Positions 13,568 through 20,453 of a stretch of DNA of 44,620 nt are shown piece after piece. The position numbers and the translations under genes are program-made. The number at the start of each line of letters is the position of its first letter. Position 1 is the stretch's first letter. This DNA is from a virus, in the IMG/VR virus record IMGVR_UViG_3300034073_004308, positions 1 through 44,620 of that record. One strand, given 5' to 3'. The notes under the pieces are model-generated. The model saw nothing but the letters and a program-made list of their open reading frames with translations. It made no database searches and was not told the DNA's origin.

Positions 13568-13632
13568 TTCATTTACCTTTCTGTCGTGGTTGATGTCGTG
13601 CTATGGATACGCACGATGTAGGCGTGATGTGA
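13568..13632 (-). promoter_or_regulatory. Promoter cassette for gene at 13567
   Basis: Minus strand TCACAT (13627-13632), 17 bp ending ATCGTGCG, TATCCA (13604-13609). No stem-loop in the leader. Confidence 0.55.
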
Positions 13633-13634
13633 CA

Positions 13635-13817
13635 TCACGCTTCTTCTACTGTCACCTCGTTGTAGCCGATGTCGCTCCCGAACTCGTCTGCGAACATCTG
13701 CTCCGCTTGCGCTATCGCGGTGTCGTCGTCGCTCGCTTCCACCGTGAACACGGTGACGAAATAGTCGCCTACGAAGATGACATTCTTTCTCGGTGCTTTC
13801 GTTTCGGTCTTGCTCAT
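13635..13817 (-). CDS. Small protein, paralogue of the gene at 14403, 60 aa
   Basis: Shares FVG-YFV, an A-A/N-A pattern and the ending EVTVEE with the product of 14188-14403, so the two look like diverged duplicates. Basic N-terminal tail (KTETKAPRKN), then a beta-alpha unit. ATG follows a leader stem CCGAC/GTCGG and GGAGAAAGAG, but no clear promoter, so it is probably transcribed with the DUF4314 gene upstream. Function unknown. Confidence 0.72.
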   Translation of the reverse strand: MSKTETKAPRKNVIFVGDYFVTVFTVEASDDDTAIAQAEQMFADEFGSDIGYNEVTVEEA

Positions 13818-13868
13818 TTCGTTTCTCTTTCTCCGACGCTTGTCGGTGTTGGTAGTGGCATCGGGATT

Positions 13869-14108
13869 TCACCCGATGATTGTGAACGAGTCGCCCGCGT
13901 CCTCGATGAGTCCGAGTGTGCTTCCGTTGTCCCACGCGATGTGTACCGTGCCGAATACATCTATGCTTCGCACGATGCCTTCGTCACCGCGCACGAGTTT
14001 CGTGTATGGGTCGCTCGTGTAATCCAAACGGACGCGCTTGCCGACGAGTCGCGCACGACGCTCCATTACTTCTAGGTGGAAATCCTCGGTGTTGGGTATG
14101 GTGAACAT
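13869..14108 (-). CDS. DUF4314 family protein, 79 aa
   Basis: VGKRVRLDYTSDPYTKLVRG, then DEGIVRSIDVFGTVHIAWDN and GSTLGLIEDAGDSF follow the conserved order of DUF4314, a small SH3-like beta-barrel protein of phages and plasmids, role unknown. The ATG at 14108 follows the leader hairpin and AGAAAGAG. It lies between the two paralogues at 13635 and 14188. Confidence 0.87.
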   Translation of the reverse strand: MFTIPNTEDFHLEVMERRARLVGKRVRLDYTSDPYTKLVRGDEGIVRSIDVFGTVHIAWDNGSTLGLIEDAGDSFTIIG

Positions 14109-14184
14109 TTCTTTATCTCTTTCTCCGACTCTCGTCGGTGTTGGTGTTGTGCTTGTATTACGCACGATGTAGGCGTGAGCGTGA
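14109..14184 (-). promoter_or_regulatory. Promoter cassette and hairpin leader for DUF4314 gene
   Basis: Minus strand TCACGC (14179-14184), 18 bp ending ATCGTGCG, TAATAC (14155-14160), stem CCGAC/GTCGG, GGAGAAAGAG. The -35 region is tandemly repeated (TCACGC twice). Confidence 0.62.
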
Positions 14185-14187
14185 CGC

Positions 14188-14403
14188 TCACGGTGTTGTT
14201 CGTGAATCTCCCTCGTCCTCTACGGTGATTTCCTGCGAAACATCTTTCACATTCCACCCGTAGTAGTCGCCCAATAGCGCGTCTGCGTTATCCACCGCTT
14301 GTTCTTCGTTCTCTGCGAAGATGTGAATGGATAGCACGAAATACGCTCCGACGAATGTGACGGTGTAGCGATGCTCGATGCGCGTTTCGGTGATTTCGCT
14401 CAT
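14188..14403 (-). CDS. Small protein, paralogue of the gene at 13817, 71 aa
   Basis: Contains FVGAYFVLSIHIFAENEEQA and ends with EITVEDEG, aligned to the shorter paralogue. ATG overlaps the upstream stop (ATGA). Probably a beta-alpha-beta fold. Function unknown. Confidence 0.72.
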   Translation of the reverse strand: MSEITETRIEHRYTVTFVGAYFVLSIHIFAENEEQAVDNADALLGDYYGWNVKDVSQEITVEDEGDSRTTP

Positions 14404-14687
14404 TTCGCTACCACCGCATCTGCGACGAATAGCCAACCCGCTCCGTTGCCTTCGGGGTCTTGCGACGGGATTAGAACGCTTCCGTCGGTGAACACGATTG
14501 CGAACGCATCTTCGCTCTCGTAATCCCACCCGAACGCTTCCGATTCGGATTTACGCATCGGTCGGATTTCCTTGATTGTCTTGCCGACGAACTCGCCATA
14601 CTCGCGCGTCACCCATTTCGTGCGCGCGTCGTACCGCTTGTCCAACACGATTGTTGGACGCTCTCGGTCATTCGGATAGTTGCTCAT
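14400..14687 (-). CDS. Hypothetical protein, 95 aa
   Basis: Start MSNYPNDRERPTIVLDKRYD placed by the leader hairpin and GGAGAAAGAG upstream of 14687. A beta-rich C-terminal half (DAFAIVFTDGSVLIPSQD, GAGWLFVADAVVAK) resembles small phage proteins of unknown role. Coupled to the paralogue gene downstream. Confidence 0.72.
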   Translation of the reverse strand: MSNYPNDRERPTIVLDKRYDARTKWVTREYGEFVGKTIKEIRPMRKSESEAFGWDYESEDAFAIVFTDGSVLIPSQDPEGNGAGWLFVADAVVAK

Positions 14688-14752
14688 TACTTCATCTCTT
14701 TCTCCGACTCGCGTCGGGCTAGTTGTGTAATCCACACTTTACGGTGTGGGTG
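14688..14752 (-). promoter_or_regulatory. Hairpin leader with degenerate promoter
   Basis: Stem CCGAC-GCGA-GTCGG preceded by CTAG and followed by GGAGAAAGAG. Upstream there is a CACAC-TTTAC-GTGTG hairpin instead of a clear cassette. Confidence 0.45.
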
Positions 14753-14769
14753 TTATGGCGTTTCGCGGA

Positions 14770-14910
14770 TTACTCCGCTCCGCGCCAACGGTATTCCCGA
14801 CACTCACGCTTGTTGCGCGCGCGCTTCTTGTTCGCGTGGGTCTGCGCTCGTGTACGCGCTCCGTCTGCGAACGCTTGCCTATCAGCGTCGTTCCATTCTC
14901 TCCGTTTCAT
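14770..14910 (-). CDS. Arginine-rich microprotein, 46 aa
   Basis: MKRREWNDADRQAFADGART then HANKKRARNKRECREYRW: strongly basic and helical, suggesting nucleic-acid binding. The ATG shares a base with the upstream stop (TGATG). No family recognised. Confidence 0.6.
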   Translation of the reverse strand: MKRREWNDADRQAFADGARTRAQTHANKKRARNKRECREYRWRGAE

Positions 14911-15383
14911 CACTTCACCACCTTTCTCGTCTTACAATCTTGCCGACACGCTTCGCGTACTTGCTCAATCGTCTTGTGACTCAGGTTTATCTCGACTCCG
15001 CAACACGGTGTGTAGTATCGCGTGATTCCTTTCGCTACTTGGTCAGGACGGATAGGTGTGTTGCCGTGCTTGCGCTCGTTCAGATAGATAGTGATGAACT
15101 TGTAGCAGAACACGCACCCGATAATCTTGTAGTCGTCGTGGTCGCTCGGTGTTTCGCGCTCGGTGATGTACCGCTTGGGTGCTCCGCAATCTTCGCATTT
15201 CCAATCACGAATGTTCGGTGGAATCGGCGAGACGGTGATAGCGACTCGCTCGTTGATGATGTCGTTGATGATGTCCCAACGAAACTTCTTGCCGTTCACT
15301 TGGATAGGGAAATGGTCTTTCTGCGTCCATTCGCGTAGTGGCTTCTTCTCGCGCTTCTTGCCCTTGCCCTTCTTCTTGCTCAT
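14910..15383 (-). CDS. Multi-zinc-binding protein, 157 aa
   Basis: A lysine-rich N-terminal tail (KKKGKGKKREKK) is followed by CEDCG (residues ~63-67), CVFC (~89-92), CCG (~124-126) and a C-terminal CRQDC. Enough ligands for two zinc sites. Possibly a DNA- or RNA-binding regulator, inferred only. ATG preceded by hairpin leader and cassette. Confidence 0.76.
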   Translation of the reverse strand: MSKKKGKGKKREKKPLREWTQKDHFPIQVNGKKFRWDIINDIINERVAITVSPIPPNIRDWKCEDCGAPKRYITERETPSDHDDYKIIGCVFCYKFITIYLNERKHGNTPIRPDQVAKGITRYYTPCCGVEINLSHKTIEQVREACRQDCKTRKVVK

Positions 15384-15464
15384 TTCGGTATCTCGTTTCT
15401 CCGACTCTCGTCGGGCTAGTAGTTGATGACATACATACTACGCACGGGTGTAGTACGGTAGTGA
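15384..15464 (-). promoter_or_regulatory. Promoter cassette and hairpin leader for gene at 15383
   Basis: Minus strand TCACTA (15459-15464), 18 bp ending CCGTGCG, TAGTAT (15435-15440), CTACTAG, stem CCCGAC/GTCGG, GGAGAAACGAG. Confidence 0.66.
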
Positions 15465-15579
15465 CATTCTGCGATGTGACTCGTGACACTAAGGGTACGA
15501 GTACGAGCAAGTAGCCGAACGAACACTCTCAGCGTTCACCCGCCACACGAAACCCGACAGCACGAGTCAAGATTCCCCC

Positions 15580-15739
15580 GCTTTCCGCCACCGTCGGGAA
15601 ACGCAACAAACGCAACAAACGCAACGCGACCCAACAAGCGCGCCACCGCCCAACAGTCCCGTCCGCTCTCGACAGTCGCTAGTCCCGCGACAATGAATAC
15701 GCGCGCGGGACTCCAATCTTCTGTCTTTCGGGCGGGACT
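15580..15739 (+). repeat. Composite intergenic element, copy 5
   Basis: GCTTTCCGCCACCGTC (15580-15595), then AGTCCCG at 15655 and 15681, CGGGACT at 15706 and 15733: two inverted pairs. Also three tandem ACGCAACAA units at ~15600. The gap 15465-15834 holds no convincing gene. Confidence 0.63.
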
Positions 15740-15837
15740 CGCCCGTGTCCTGCGTGCGGTTTCGGTTCGCGTGTCTCTTGCGGGCGGGTGAAGGCGTTGC
15801 GAAAAAGTGGGAATCCGAAATCGCGTGGTCGTGAAAC

Positions 15838-15960
15838 CGTGTTACACCCCCTGTCGCGTGATACCCGTTCTGACCCGATACGCTGATAACCGTATTACAC
15901 CCCCTTGTTATTGTGGGGGGTAGGAATCAACTACTAGCCCTTCGGGGGAAAGGAATCAGA
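15838..15960 (+). promoter_or_regulatory. Atypical promoter region and UUCG leader for gene at 15961
   Basis: Two CCGTRTTACACCCC blocks (about 15838 and 15890) replace the usual TCACAC box, and no GTGCG is present. The leader is normal: CAACTACTAG, CCC-TTCG-GGG tetraloop, GGAAAGGAAT. Confidence 0.55.
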
Positions 15961-16362
15961 ATGAGTCTCTTAGGAATCACTTGGGAAAAGAAATCGCAGG
16001 CACTCTCACTCGGATACGAAGTGAGCGTATGGCGCGCACCCGTGAACCCGTACCTAATCCGAATCCGCATCGCGGTATCGGGCGGTGAAAATAACGGTTG
16101 GGCAACCGAGCGCGTATTCAGCGGAGAAACATCGGCGCGTGACGCGGACAAGTGGGTCGGCAACATCGTCGGCTACCCGAACCCGTTCTACGGCGAAATG
16201 GAATACGGCGCGAGCGGTGAAGGTCTCAAAATGTGGCTAGATGACCTTCGCGCGGACGACGAGCGACGCAAGATAGAAAACGAGCACCGAGCGTTTCTCT
16301 CATCTCAGTACGACGACAACGGGTTCTACTTGGGGCAGATTCCGTTCTACCCGTCGCGGTGA
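15961..16362 (+). CDS. Hypothetical protein, 133 aa
   Basis: Starts MSLLGITWEKKSQALSLGYE. N-terminal half beta-rich (VSVWRAPVNPYLIRIRIAV), C-terminal half acidic and helical, ending LGQIPFYPSR. Start chosen by the leader hairpin and GGAAAGG. Not recognised. Confidence 0.75.
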   Translation: MSLLGITWEKKSQALSLGYEVSVWRAPVNPYLIRIRIAVSGGENNGWATERVFSGETSARDADKWVGNIVGYPNPFYGEMEYGASGEGLKMWLDDLRADDERRKIENEHRAFLSSQYDDNGFYLGQIPFYPSR

Positions 16363-16363
16363 A

Positions 16364-16440
16364 TCACACTTCACGACGATTCGTGCGTAATGTAATCAGC
16401 AACTACTAGACCGCCGAAGGGCGGGGAAAGGAATACCGAA
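16364..16440 (+). promoter_or_regulatory. Promoter cassette and hairpin leader for gene at 16441
   Basis: TCACAC (16364-16369), 18 bp containing CACGA-CGAT-TCGTG, TAATGT (16388-16393), CAACTACTAG, stem CCGCC-GAAG-GGCGG, GGAAAGGAAT. Confidence 0.7.
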
Positions 16441-16770
16441 ATGAGCAAGTATGAAACCCAATCGGGTATGCCGAACCTTCTCAAAGAAGGCACGGAAACC
16501 GACAAAATTATGTGGGCTATCTACAACGAAATGGTGAGCGGATACCGCGTACCCGTAGAGGACACAAAAACCGTCATGGCGTTGCGTGACGCGAAGGCGC
16601 GAGGATACTCGGAGATGTTCCGCGCTATCTACCGTGCCAAGCGTGAGCACCGTCTCGCGTATCTCACGATGACTCAGCGTCAATGGCAGAGAAAGACACA
16701 CCGACCGTCGCGTGCGCGTCACCACGACAGTATCGCTATCCGCGAGAAGTATGTGAGGTGCGCGCGATGA
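16441..16770 (+). CDS. Hypothetical basic protein, 109 aa
   Basis: Helical, with a basic C-terminal half (RQWQRKTHRPSRARHH). The middle (LRDAKARGYSEMFRAIYRAK) could form a DNA-binding helical pair, but no family is evident. Heads a short operon with three microproteins; its stop overlaps the next start (ATGA). Confidence 0.72.
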   Translation: MSKYETQSGMPNLLKEGTETDKIMWAIYNEMVSGYRVPVEDTKTVMALRDAKARGYSEMFRAIYRAKREHRLAYLTMTQRQWQRKTHRPSRARHHDSIAIREKYVRCAR

Positions 16771-16949
16771 ACGATGAACGAACCTGCGAGTACTGCGAAA
16801 CCGTCACGGACAAGTGGTGGCTAGCACCTATCGGGATACTCCCCGACGGAAGCGACTACGAGTACGACGGCACTGTCGTATGCGAAGCGTGCTACGACGG
16901 ACACTGCACGAAATGGGACATACAACCACTACCCGAGCGCGGTGAATGA
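16767..16949 (+). CDS. Zinc microprotein, 60 aa
   Basis: MNDERTCEYCETVTDKWW with CEYC, then VVCEACYDGHC: five cysteines and a histidine around a beta segment, typical of a zinc ribbon. ATG overlaps the upstream stop. Function unknown. Confidence 0.7.
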   Translation: MNDERTCEYCETVTDKWWLAPIGILPDGSDYEYDGTVVCEACYDGHCTKWDIQPLPERGE

Positions 16950-16952
16950 CCC

Positions 16953-17036
16953 GTGAACTATGTAGCGACATTCTTAGTCACCTACGGCGTGGTCATAGTG
17001 GTAGCGAACTACTTCATGATGAAAGGGGGGAAATAA
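16953..17036 (+). CDS. Single-pass membrane peptide, 27 aa
   Basis: GTG start; MNYVATFLVTYGVVIVVANY is one hydrophobic span followed by FMMKGGK. It sits 3 bases after the upstream stop and 3 bases before the next start, which fits the operon. Very short, so moderate confidence. Confidence 0.45.
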   Translation: MNYVATFLVTYGVVIVVANYFMMKGGK

Positions 17037-17039
17037 CCT

Positions 17040-17180
17040 ATGAGCAACGAGCACGAAGGACGCGAGTGTCCTATCTGTGATGATGTAATGACGGAGAGGC
17101 ATGACAACTATCTGCCTACTTGGAGTGACCGCCACGACGACATAGTGTGTTGGTGGTGCGCGCACCACGCGACACCCTGA
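17040..17180 (+). CDS. Zinc microprotein, 46 aa
   Basis: MSNEHEGRECPICDDVMTER, later VCWWCAHH: CPIC and CWWC with flanking histidines form a four-ligand zinc site. ATG follows AAAGGGGGG. Followed directly by a rho-independent terminator, so it ends the operon. Confidence 0.62.
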   Translation: MSNEHEGRECPICDDVMTERHDNYLPTWSDRHDDIVCWWCAHHATP

Positions 17181-17198
17181 ACCCGTAGCCGACCGAAC

Positions 17199-17229
17199 CC
17201 CCGCCCGAACCGACACGGGCGGGGTTATT
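17199..17229 (+). terminator. Rho-independent terminator
   Basis: CCCCGCCCG/CGGGCGGGG 9-bp stem, 8-base loop, then TTATT. Ends the 16441-17180 operon. Confidence 0.72.
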
Positions 17230-17342
17230 CGCACCTGAAACCTGATGTGAACCGCGTCACACCAAAAAACCGAAGTGTTCTTCTCCCCAACCACCACCCG
17301 ACCCGATAACAACCCGACCCAACCCCCACCCCACCACACCAC

Positions 17343-17385
17343 AGTCCCGCCCACCAAACCCAACAACCAAGCCATTTGCGGGACT
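17343..17385 (+). repeat. CGGGACT inverted pair without the GCTTTCC element
   Basis: AGTCCCG (17343) and CGGGACT (17379) in the gene-free stretch 17230-17489. That stretch also holds a duplicated CAGGACCTCCC (about 17413 and 17424) and poly-A runs. Confidence 0.5.
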
Positions 17386-17489
17386 AGACAGCAGGCGACG
17401 CGGGCAGCCCAACAGGACCTCCCGCAGGACCTCCCAAAAAGCGAAAAAAAATCAAAAATCTGGCTGCTGCGCTGCACGTGCGCTGCTTA

Positions 17490-17519
17490 TTGACCCCGAA
17501 AACCCCCAACAGGTATACT
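17490..17519 (+). promoter_or_regulatory. Sigma70-like promoter for the lysozyme-like gene
   Basis: TTGACC (17490-17495), 18 bp, TATACT (17514-17519). About 70 bases of leader follow, ending with AAAGGAAA. No cassette features, so this gene is regulated separately. Confidence 0.68.
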
Positions 17520-17595
17520 TGTTATCAGATTATTAGACGGAGAACGGACTCCGGAAACGAATACACATCACATCAACCGAACAAAGGAAACAATT

Positions 17596-18222
17596 TTGTT
17601 ACTCAAAGTAGGAACAGCGATAACTATTTTCTATGGCGCAGTATTCGGGGTGGTCTCCCGGATTGACCCGGCACCAGAAAACGTCGCAAAACCAGAAACA
17701 CAAGTAATTATCTCGGAAACTAGACCCGATTTCGTAGTCCCGCCAGCACCCGACAGGGTGGCGACGGAGACGGGACTCCCCGCCGCCCCCGCCCCCATTG
17801 TGTTTAGGCATGGGCAGGTGGACTGGCTCGACGACCTGGCGCTCGAAGCGGGGTGGCTACCTGAGCATCTCCCGACCTTGCGGGCGATAATCCTGCGGGA
17901 GTCGGGCGGGTGTCCGAACCTGCGTGGTGGCGATGTCCCTAGCGAAACCTGCGAAATCCTGCGGGTACGCGAGTGGAATCACCGCTCGGATACGGGTCTA
18001 CTCCAAATCAACGGGGTGAACTACGACCTGAAACGCAACAAGTGGGCGCGTATCTGTCTAGACATGGGTATCTGCGAACAGGAACCGTTACTTGACCCGC
18101 TCACGAACCTGCGGGCAGGGAAACTGCTTTACGATTATTCGGGTTGGAACCCGTGGAACCCGTGTACCTACGGGGAGAAGTGGGCGCACCTATGCAAGCG
18201 CACCAAGAAGGTGACCCCGTAG
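17596..18222 (+). CDS. Membrane-anchored lysozyme / lytic transglycosylase-like protein, 208 aa
   Basis: TTG start with AAAGGAAA six bases upstream. Residues ~1-21 (MLLKVGTAITIFYGAVFGVV) are a signal anchor. A proline-rich spacer follows, to residue ~75. The C-terminal domain has IILRESGG with the likely catalytic Glu (residue ~103), DTGLLQING and DPLTNLRAGKLLYDYSGWNPWN, the order seen in SLT/lysozyme-fold muramidases. Four cysteines may form disulfides outside the membrane. It should cleave peptidoglycan during lysis or entry. A rho-independent-like hairpin follows. Confidence 0.82.
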   Translation: MLLKVGTAITIFYGAVFGVVSRIDPAPENVAKPETQVIISETRPDFVVPPAPDRVATETGLPAAPAPIVFRHGQVDWLDDLALEAGWLPEHLPTLRAIILRESGGCPNLRGGDVPSETCEILRVREWNHRSDTGLLQINGVNYDLKRNKWARICLDMGICEQEPLLDPLTNLRAGKLLYDYSGWNPWNPCTYGEKWAHLCKRTKKVTP

Positions 18223-18264
18223 AACCCTGCTAGACGCGCGGAGAAGCCCCTAGAAACGACGAAA

Positions 18265-18300
18265 CCCCCGCCCCCGCACCCGAAGGTACGGAGACGGGGG
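18265..18300. terminator. Bidirectional terminator-like hairpin
   Basis: CCCCCG/CGGGGG stem with AAA flanks on both sides, between convergent genes ending at 18222 and 18317. Similar in layout to the one at 23580. Confidence 0.5.
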
Positions 18301-18316
18301 AAACCCGCCTAGCGCG

Positions 18317-18805
18317 TCAGACGCGCTTAGCGCACACCGGTCCGATGCCGTTAGCGACGGACTCGCTCGCGGTGAGTTCCGCGCCACAGACACAGCAGAT
18401 GCCGAACTGAACGCCAAGTGCCTGCGCCTGCGCGACGCTCATGCGGTTATCCGCGCGAAGTGCGCGAACCGCACCACCCGCGTAGACGAAACGCTCGGAC
18501 TTGACCTGCGCTTCGGGAACGAAACGCATCGCGTACAGCCTGCCCTGCTTGGACAACTTCACGCGAAACACGACACCCGCGTCATCGCGGTACATGCCGA
18601 CTTCGGTGACGGGGTTCGGGTTCGCAACGCGCGCGGGTCGGTTCATGTTGCGCTCAACCGCGTCAAGTTGCTTGTCGGACAGACGACCCCAACGGTCGTA
18701 ATTCGCAAGAACGGAACGCAGGAAGTTGTTGTCGCCCGCGTTATCGCGGAGCCACGCAACAACGCGCTCGGTGCGCGTGAGCGGTGGAAGGGTGGCGGTG
18801 GACAT
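18317..18805 (-). CDS. DUF6011-type C-terminal zinc protein, 162 aa
   Basis: The C-terminus CCVCGAELT ... SVANGIGPVCAKRV is the DUF6011 signature, a short zinc-binding motif common in actinophage and actinobacterial proteins. The N-terminal ~110 residues contain a helical part and a beta part (VGMYRDDAGVVFRVKLSKQG) usual for such proteins. ATG 18805 is chosen over 18826 because it follows the hairpin leader. Function unknown. Confidence 0.82.
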   Translation of the reverse strand: MSTATLPPLTRTERVVAWLRDNAGDNNFLRSVLANYDRWGRLSDKQLDAVERNMNRPARVANPNPVTEVGMYRDDAGVVFRVKLSKQGRLYAMRFVPEAQVKSERFVYAGGAVRALRADNRMSVAQAQALGVQFGICCVCGAELTASESVANGIGPVCAKRV

Positions 18806-18883
18806 TGGGTATCTCGCTTTCTCCACCCGAAGGTGGGCTAGTAGGTGATACCGAGATTACGCACGGGGTGTTACGAAGTGTGC
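18806..18883 (-). promoter_or_regulatory. Promoter cassette and hairpin leader for the DUF6011 gene
   Basis: Minus strand GCACAC (18878-18883), 18 bp ending CCGTGCG, TAATCT (18854-18859), CTACTAG, stem CCCACC/GGTGG, GAGAAAGCGAG. Confidence 0.65.
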
Positions 18884-18964
18884 GATGGGTAGCGAACCGC
18901 CATCACATCACGAAACCCGTGATTCAGGCACAGCCCGACCCGCACAAGGGCGGCTCCCCGCCCG

Positions 18965-19104
18965 GCTTTCCGCCACCGTCAGGAAACCGCGGCTTACTTC
19001 GGGTCGGTTATTCCATACTTCGCTTCCATGCGGGCAGCGAAGTTATCAGTCCCGTAGTTGTCAATCGCGTCCGTTAGGCGAACATATGTTCGGGTCGCGG
19101 GACT
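18965..19104 (+). repeat. Composite intergenic element, copy 6
   Basis: GCTTTCCGCCACCGTC (18965-18980), then AGTCCCG at 19048 and CGGGACT at 19098. Unlike other copies, the heptamer pair lies inside the 3' part of a gene. A 14-bp palindrome CGAACATATGTTCG (19079-19092) sits between them. Confidence 0.58.
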
Positions 19105-19323
19105 GTTCCCGATTGACTCGACTTCGAACCAGTTGTCCGGGTGTTCCGGGTCGGCGACAAGGTCTCGCATCGTGTTTCGGGCGGTAAGGACAGCCCAACT
19201 TTCGTCAAGTTCTTGGTCGCTTGTCGGGTTCAGGGTTACGACGGTTTTCCATGTGACTACATAAGTTTTTTCGTCGGCGAGTGGTTCGTTTTCCATGCGG
19301 GTCAGGCTAACAGTCCCGTTCAT
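18994..19323 (-). CDS. Hypothetical protein, 109 aa
   Basis: I prefer the ATG at 19323 (MNGTVSLTRMENEPLADEKT), which has a strong GGGGGGTGG upstream. A longer version to 19425 would use codons unlike the rest of the window and would run through a good rightward promoter. Beta-rich N-terminus, then a helical part with NTMRDLVADPEHPDNW. Not recognised. Confidence 0.68.
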   Translation of the reverse strand: MNGTVSLTRMENEPLADEKTYVVTWKTVVTLNPTSDQELDESWAVLTARNTMRDLVADPEHPDNWFEVESIGNSPATRTYVRLTDAIDNYGTDNFAARMEAKYGITDPK

Positions 19324-19338
19324 TGTTTGCCACCCCCC

Positions 19339-19367
19339 TTGACAAGCAGACATCAAATCAGTAACCT
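19339..19367 (+). promoter_or_regulatory. Promoter for the 19376-20183 pair
   Basis: TTGACA (19339-19344), 17 bp, TAACCT (19362-19367); the ATG at 19376 is 8 bases beyond, so the transcript would be nearly leaderless. Confidence 0.55.
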
Positions 19368-19375
19368 TTTTTATT

Positions 19376-19495
19376 ATGTATGAAGCAGTTATGGGACTAG
19401 CGATTTTGGTTTTGATGTCGCTCATGTTCAGCCTTGCCGTAAAAAACCTTTCCGACAAATGGAGTAACGAAAATGAAAACGATAAAACCAAATAA
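19376..19495 (+). CDS. Single-pass membrane microprotein, 39 aa
   Basis: MYEAVMGLAILVLMSLMFSL gives one transmembrane span, followed by a charged tail ending ENENDKTK. It begins 8 bases after a -10 box and overlaps the start of the next gene by 23 bases. Supported by promoter geometry and composition, not by homology. Confidence 0.48.
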   Translation: MYEAVMGLAILVLMSLMFSLAVKNLSDKWSNENENDKTK

Positions 19496-20183
19496 ACAAA
19501 TAACCATCGACGAAGAGAAGTTCATTCTCGACGCAATCGTTGACGGTTGGCGAGACATCGAGGCGGGACGCATCGGGACTCTCGGGAACGGGGGTAACTC
19601 TTGTGTTCTTGCGGGCAACTTCGCACGCAGAATCCTTGAAAACCAAAAAGTTCCGCACCGACTTCGACCCGTCGGCGCAATTTCTTTCAACACCAAAGGG
19701 TTCGAAATGTTCGGAACGAACGCGAACGACCTTCCCGATGATGCTTGGAATGTGGCGGTTACCCGTTTCTCCCAAGACTTCGGCGGTTGGAGCGGACACC
19801 TTCTTGTGGAGACCGACAACTTCATCTTGGACTTGACTTCCGAGCAGTTCGCACGACCCGCAAAAAACATACATGTTCCGTCAAATCTGATAGTCCCGAT
19901 GTCGGACTTGAAATTGTTCCCTTTGTCGGATTTCGGTATGTCTCAGGAGCGGGACTCTTTGCGGAGTCGGGCGTTGTCGTATTACACACAAGGTCACGAA
20001 CTGCGTGTCTTGGAGTTCGATTGGGGTTTGCTTACATACTTCTCCGACCCGACGAATCTGAGTTACAAAACGAAACGGGGTTGGTTTCGCTCGTGGCGAG
20101 AACTCGGTTGCGGGGTGGTTATTCAGAATCTCAATCATCGGAGAAAAGAACGGAAGCAGGTTGTTTCCGTGTTACACCCCTGA
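19473..20183 (+). CDS. Possible papain/transglutaminase-fold protein, 236 aa
   Basis: Order of GNSCVLAGNFARRIL (Cys44 at the head of a helix), WSGHLLVETDNFILDLTSEQF (His109, Asp120) recalls the Cys-His-Asp layout of papain-like and transglutaminase-like enzymes. The C-terminal 60 residues are basic. The start has GGAG nine bases upstream. It overlaps a small membrane-protein gene and ends inside the next promoter. An effector, peptidase or amidase role is inference only; no close family was recognised. Confidence 0.68.
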   Translation: MKTIKPNKQITIDEEKFILDAIVDGWRDIEAGRIGTLGNGGNSCVLAGNFARRILENQKVPHRLRPVGAISFNTKGFEMFGTNANDLPDDAWNVAVTRFSQDFGGWSGHLLVETDNFILDLTSEQFARPAKNIHVPSNLIVPMSDLKLFPLSDFGMSQERDSLRSRALSYYTQGHELRVLEFDWGLLTYFSDPTNLSYKTKRGWFRSWRELGCGVVIQNLNHRRKERKQVVSVLHP

Positions 20184-20228
20184 GTAGTATGTATTGTGTA
20201 ATAACCAACTACTAGGAAAGGGAACCTA
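20172..20228 (+). promoter_or_regulatory. Variant cassette and leader for the 20229 operon
   Basis: CCGTGTTACACCCC, then TAATAA with a long spacer (no GTGCG), CAACTACTAG directly followed by GGAAAGGG. No hairpin. Confidence 0.5.
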
Positions 20229-20453
20229 ATGAGTACACCAACAGAATCAGACGACACCAAGAAGGACTACCTAGACAACATCGTCTACTCGGCGACCGAC
20301 GCACTCGTGCTCGGCATACCGATGAACCTTCTCGGAAAGATTACCTACGAGCAGGCAATCACGGGCGACTACGAGAACCCTCGGTTCGATGCTTGGAAAA
20401 ACCTTATCGACGAAGTGTTCGACACGACGAAGGGCAAGGTTCAGGAGAAATGA
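20229..20453 (+). CDS. Hypothetical helical protein, 74 aa
   Basis: MSTPTESDDTKKDYLDNIVY; acidic helices with ALVLGIPMNLLGKIT in the middle. First of five tightly overlapping genes (20229-21646). Unknown function. Confidence 0.72.
   Translation: MSTPTESDDTKKDYLDNIVYSATDALVLGIPMNLLGKITYEQAITGDYENPRFDAWKNLIDEVFDTTKGKVQEK

Noticed and set aside
13250-13621. A 123-codon open frame on the plus strand
   Set aside because: It runs through the composite repeat, an inverted heptamer pair and a terminator, has no ribosome site, and low-complexity arginine-rich composition typical of a chance frame.
15483-15791. A 102-codon plus-strand frame in the divergent gap
   Set aside because: It covers composite element copy 5 and tandem repeats; composition is Thr/Arg/Ala-rich noise without a ribosome site.
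19079-19092. CGAACATATGTTCG palindrome as a member of the iteron family
   Set aside because: It resembles the iteron dyad, but a single copy within a gene is likely to occur by chance; noted only.
18994-19425. Longer form of the minus-strand gene, starting at 19425
   Set aside because: The extra 34 codons use rare ATA/AAA-type codons and overlie a good rightward promoter and a membrane-peptide frame; the ATG at 19323 has a strong ribosome site.
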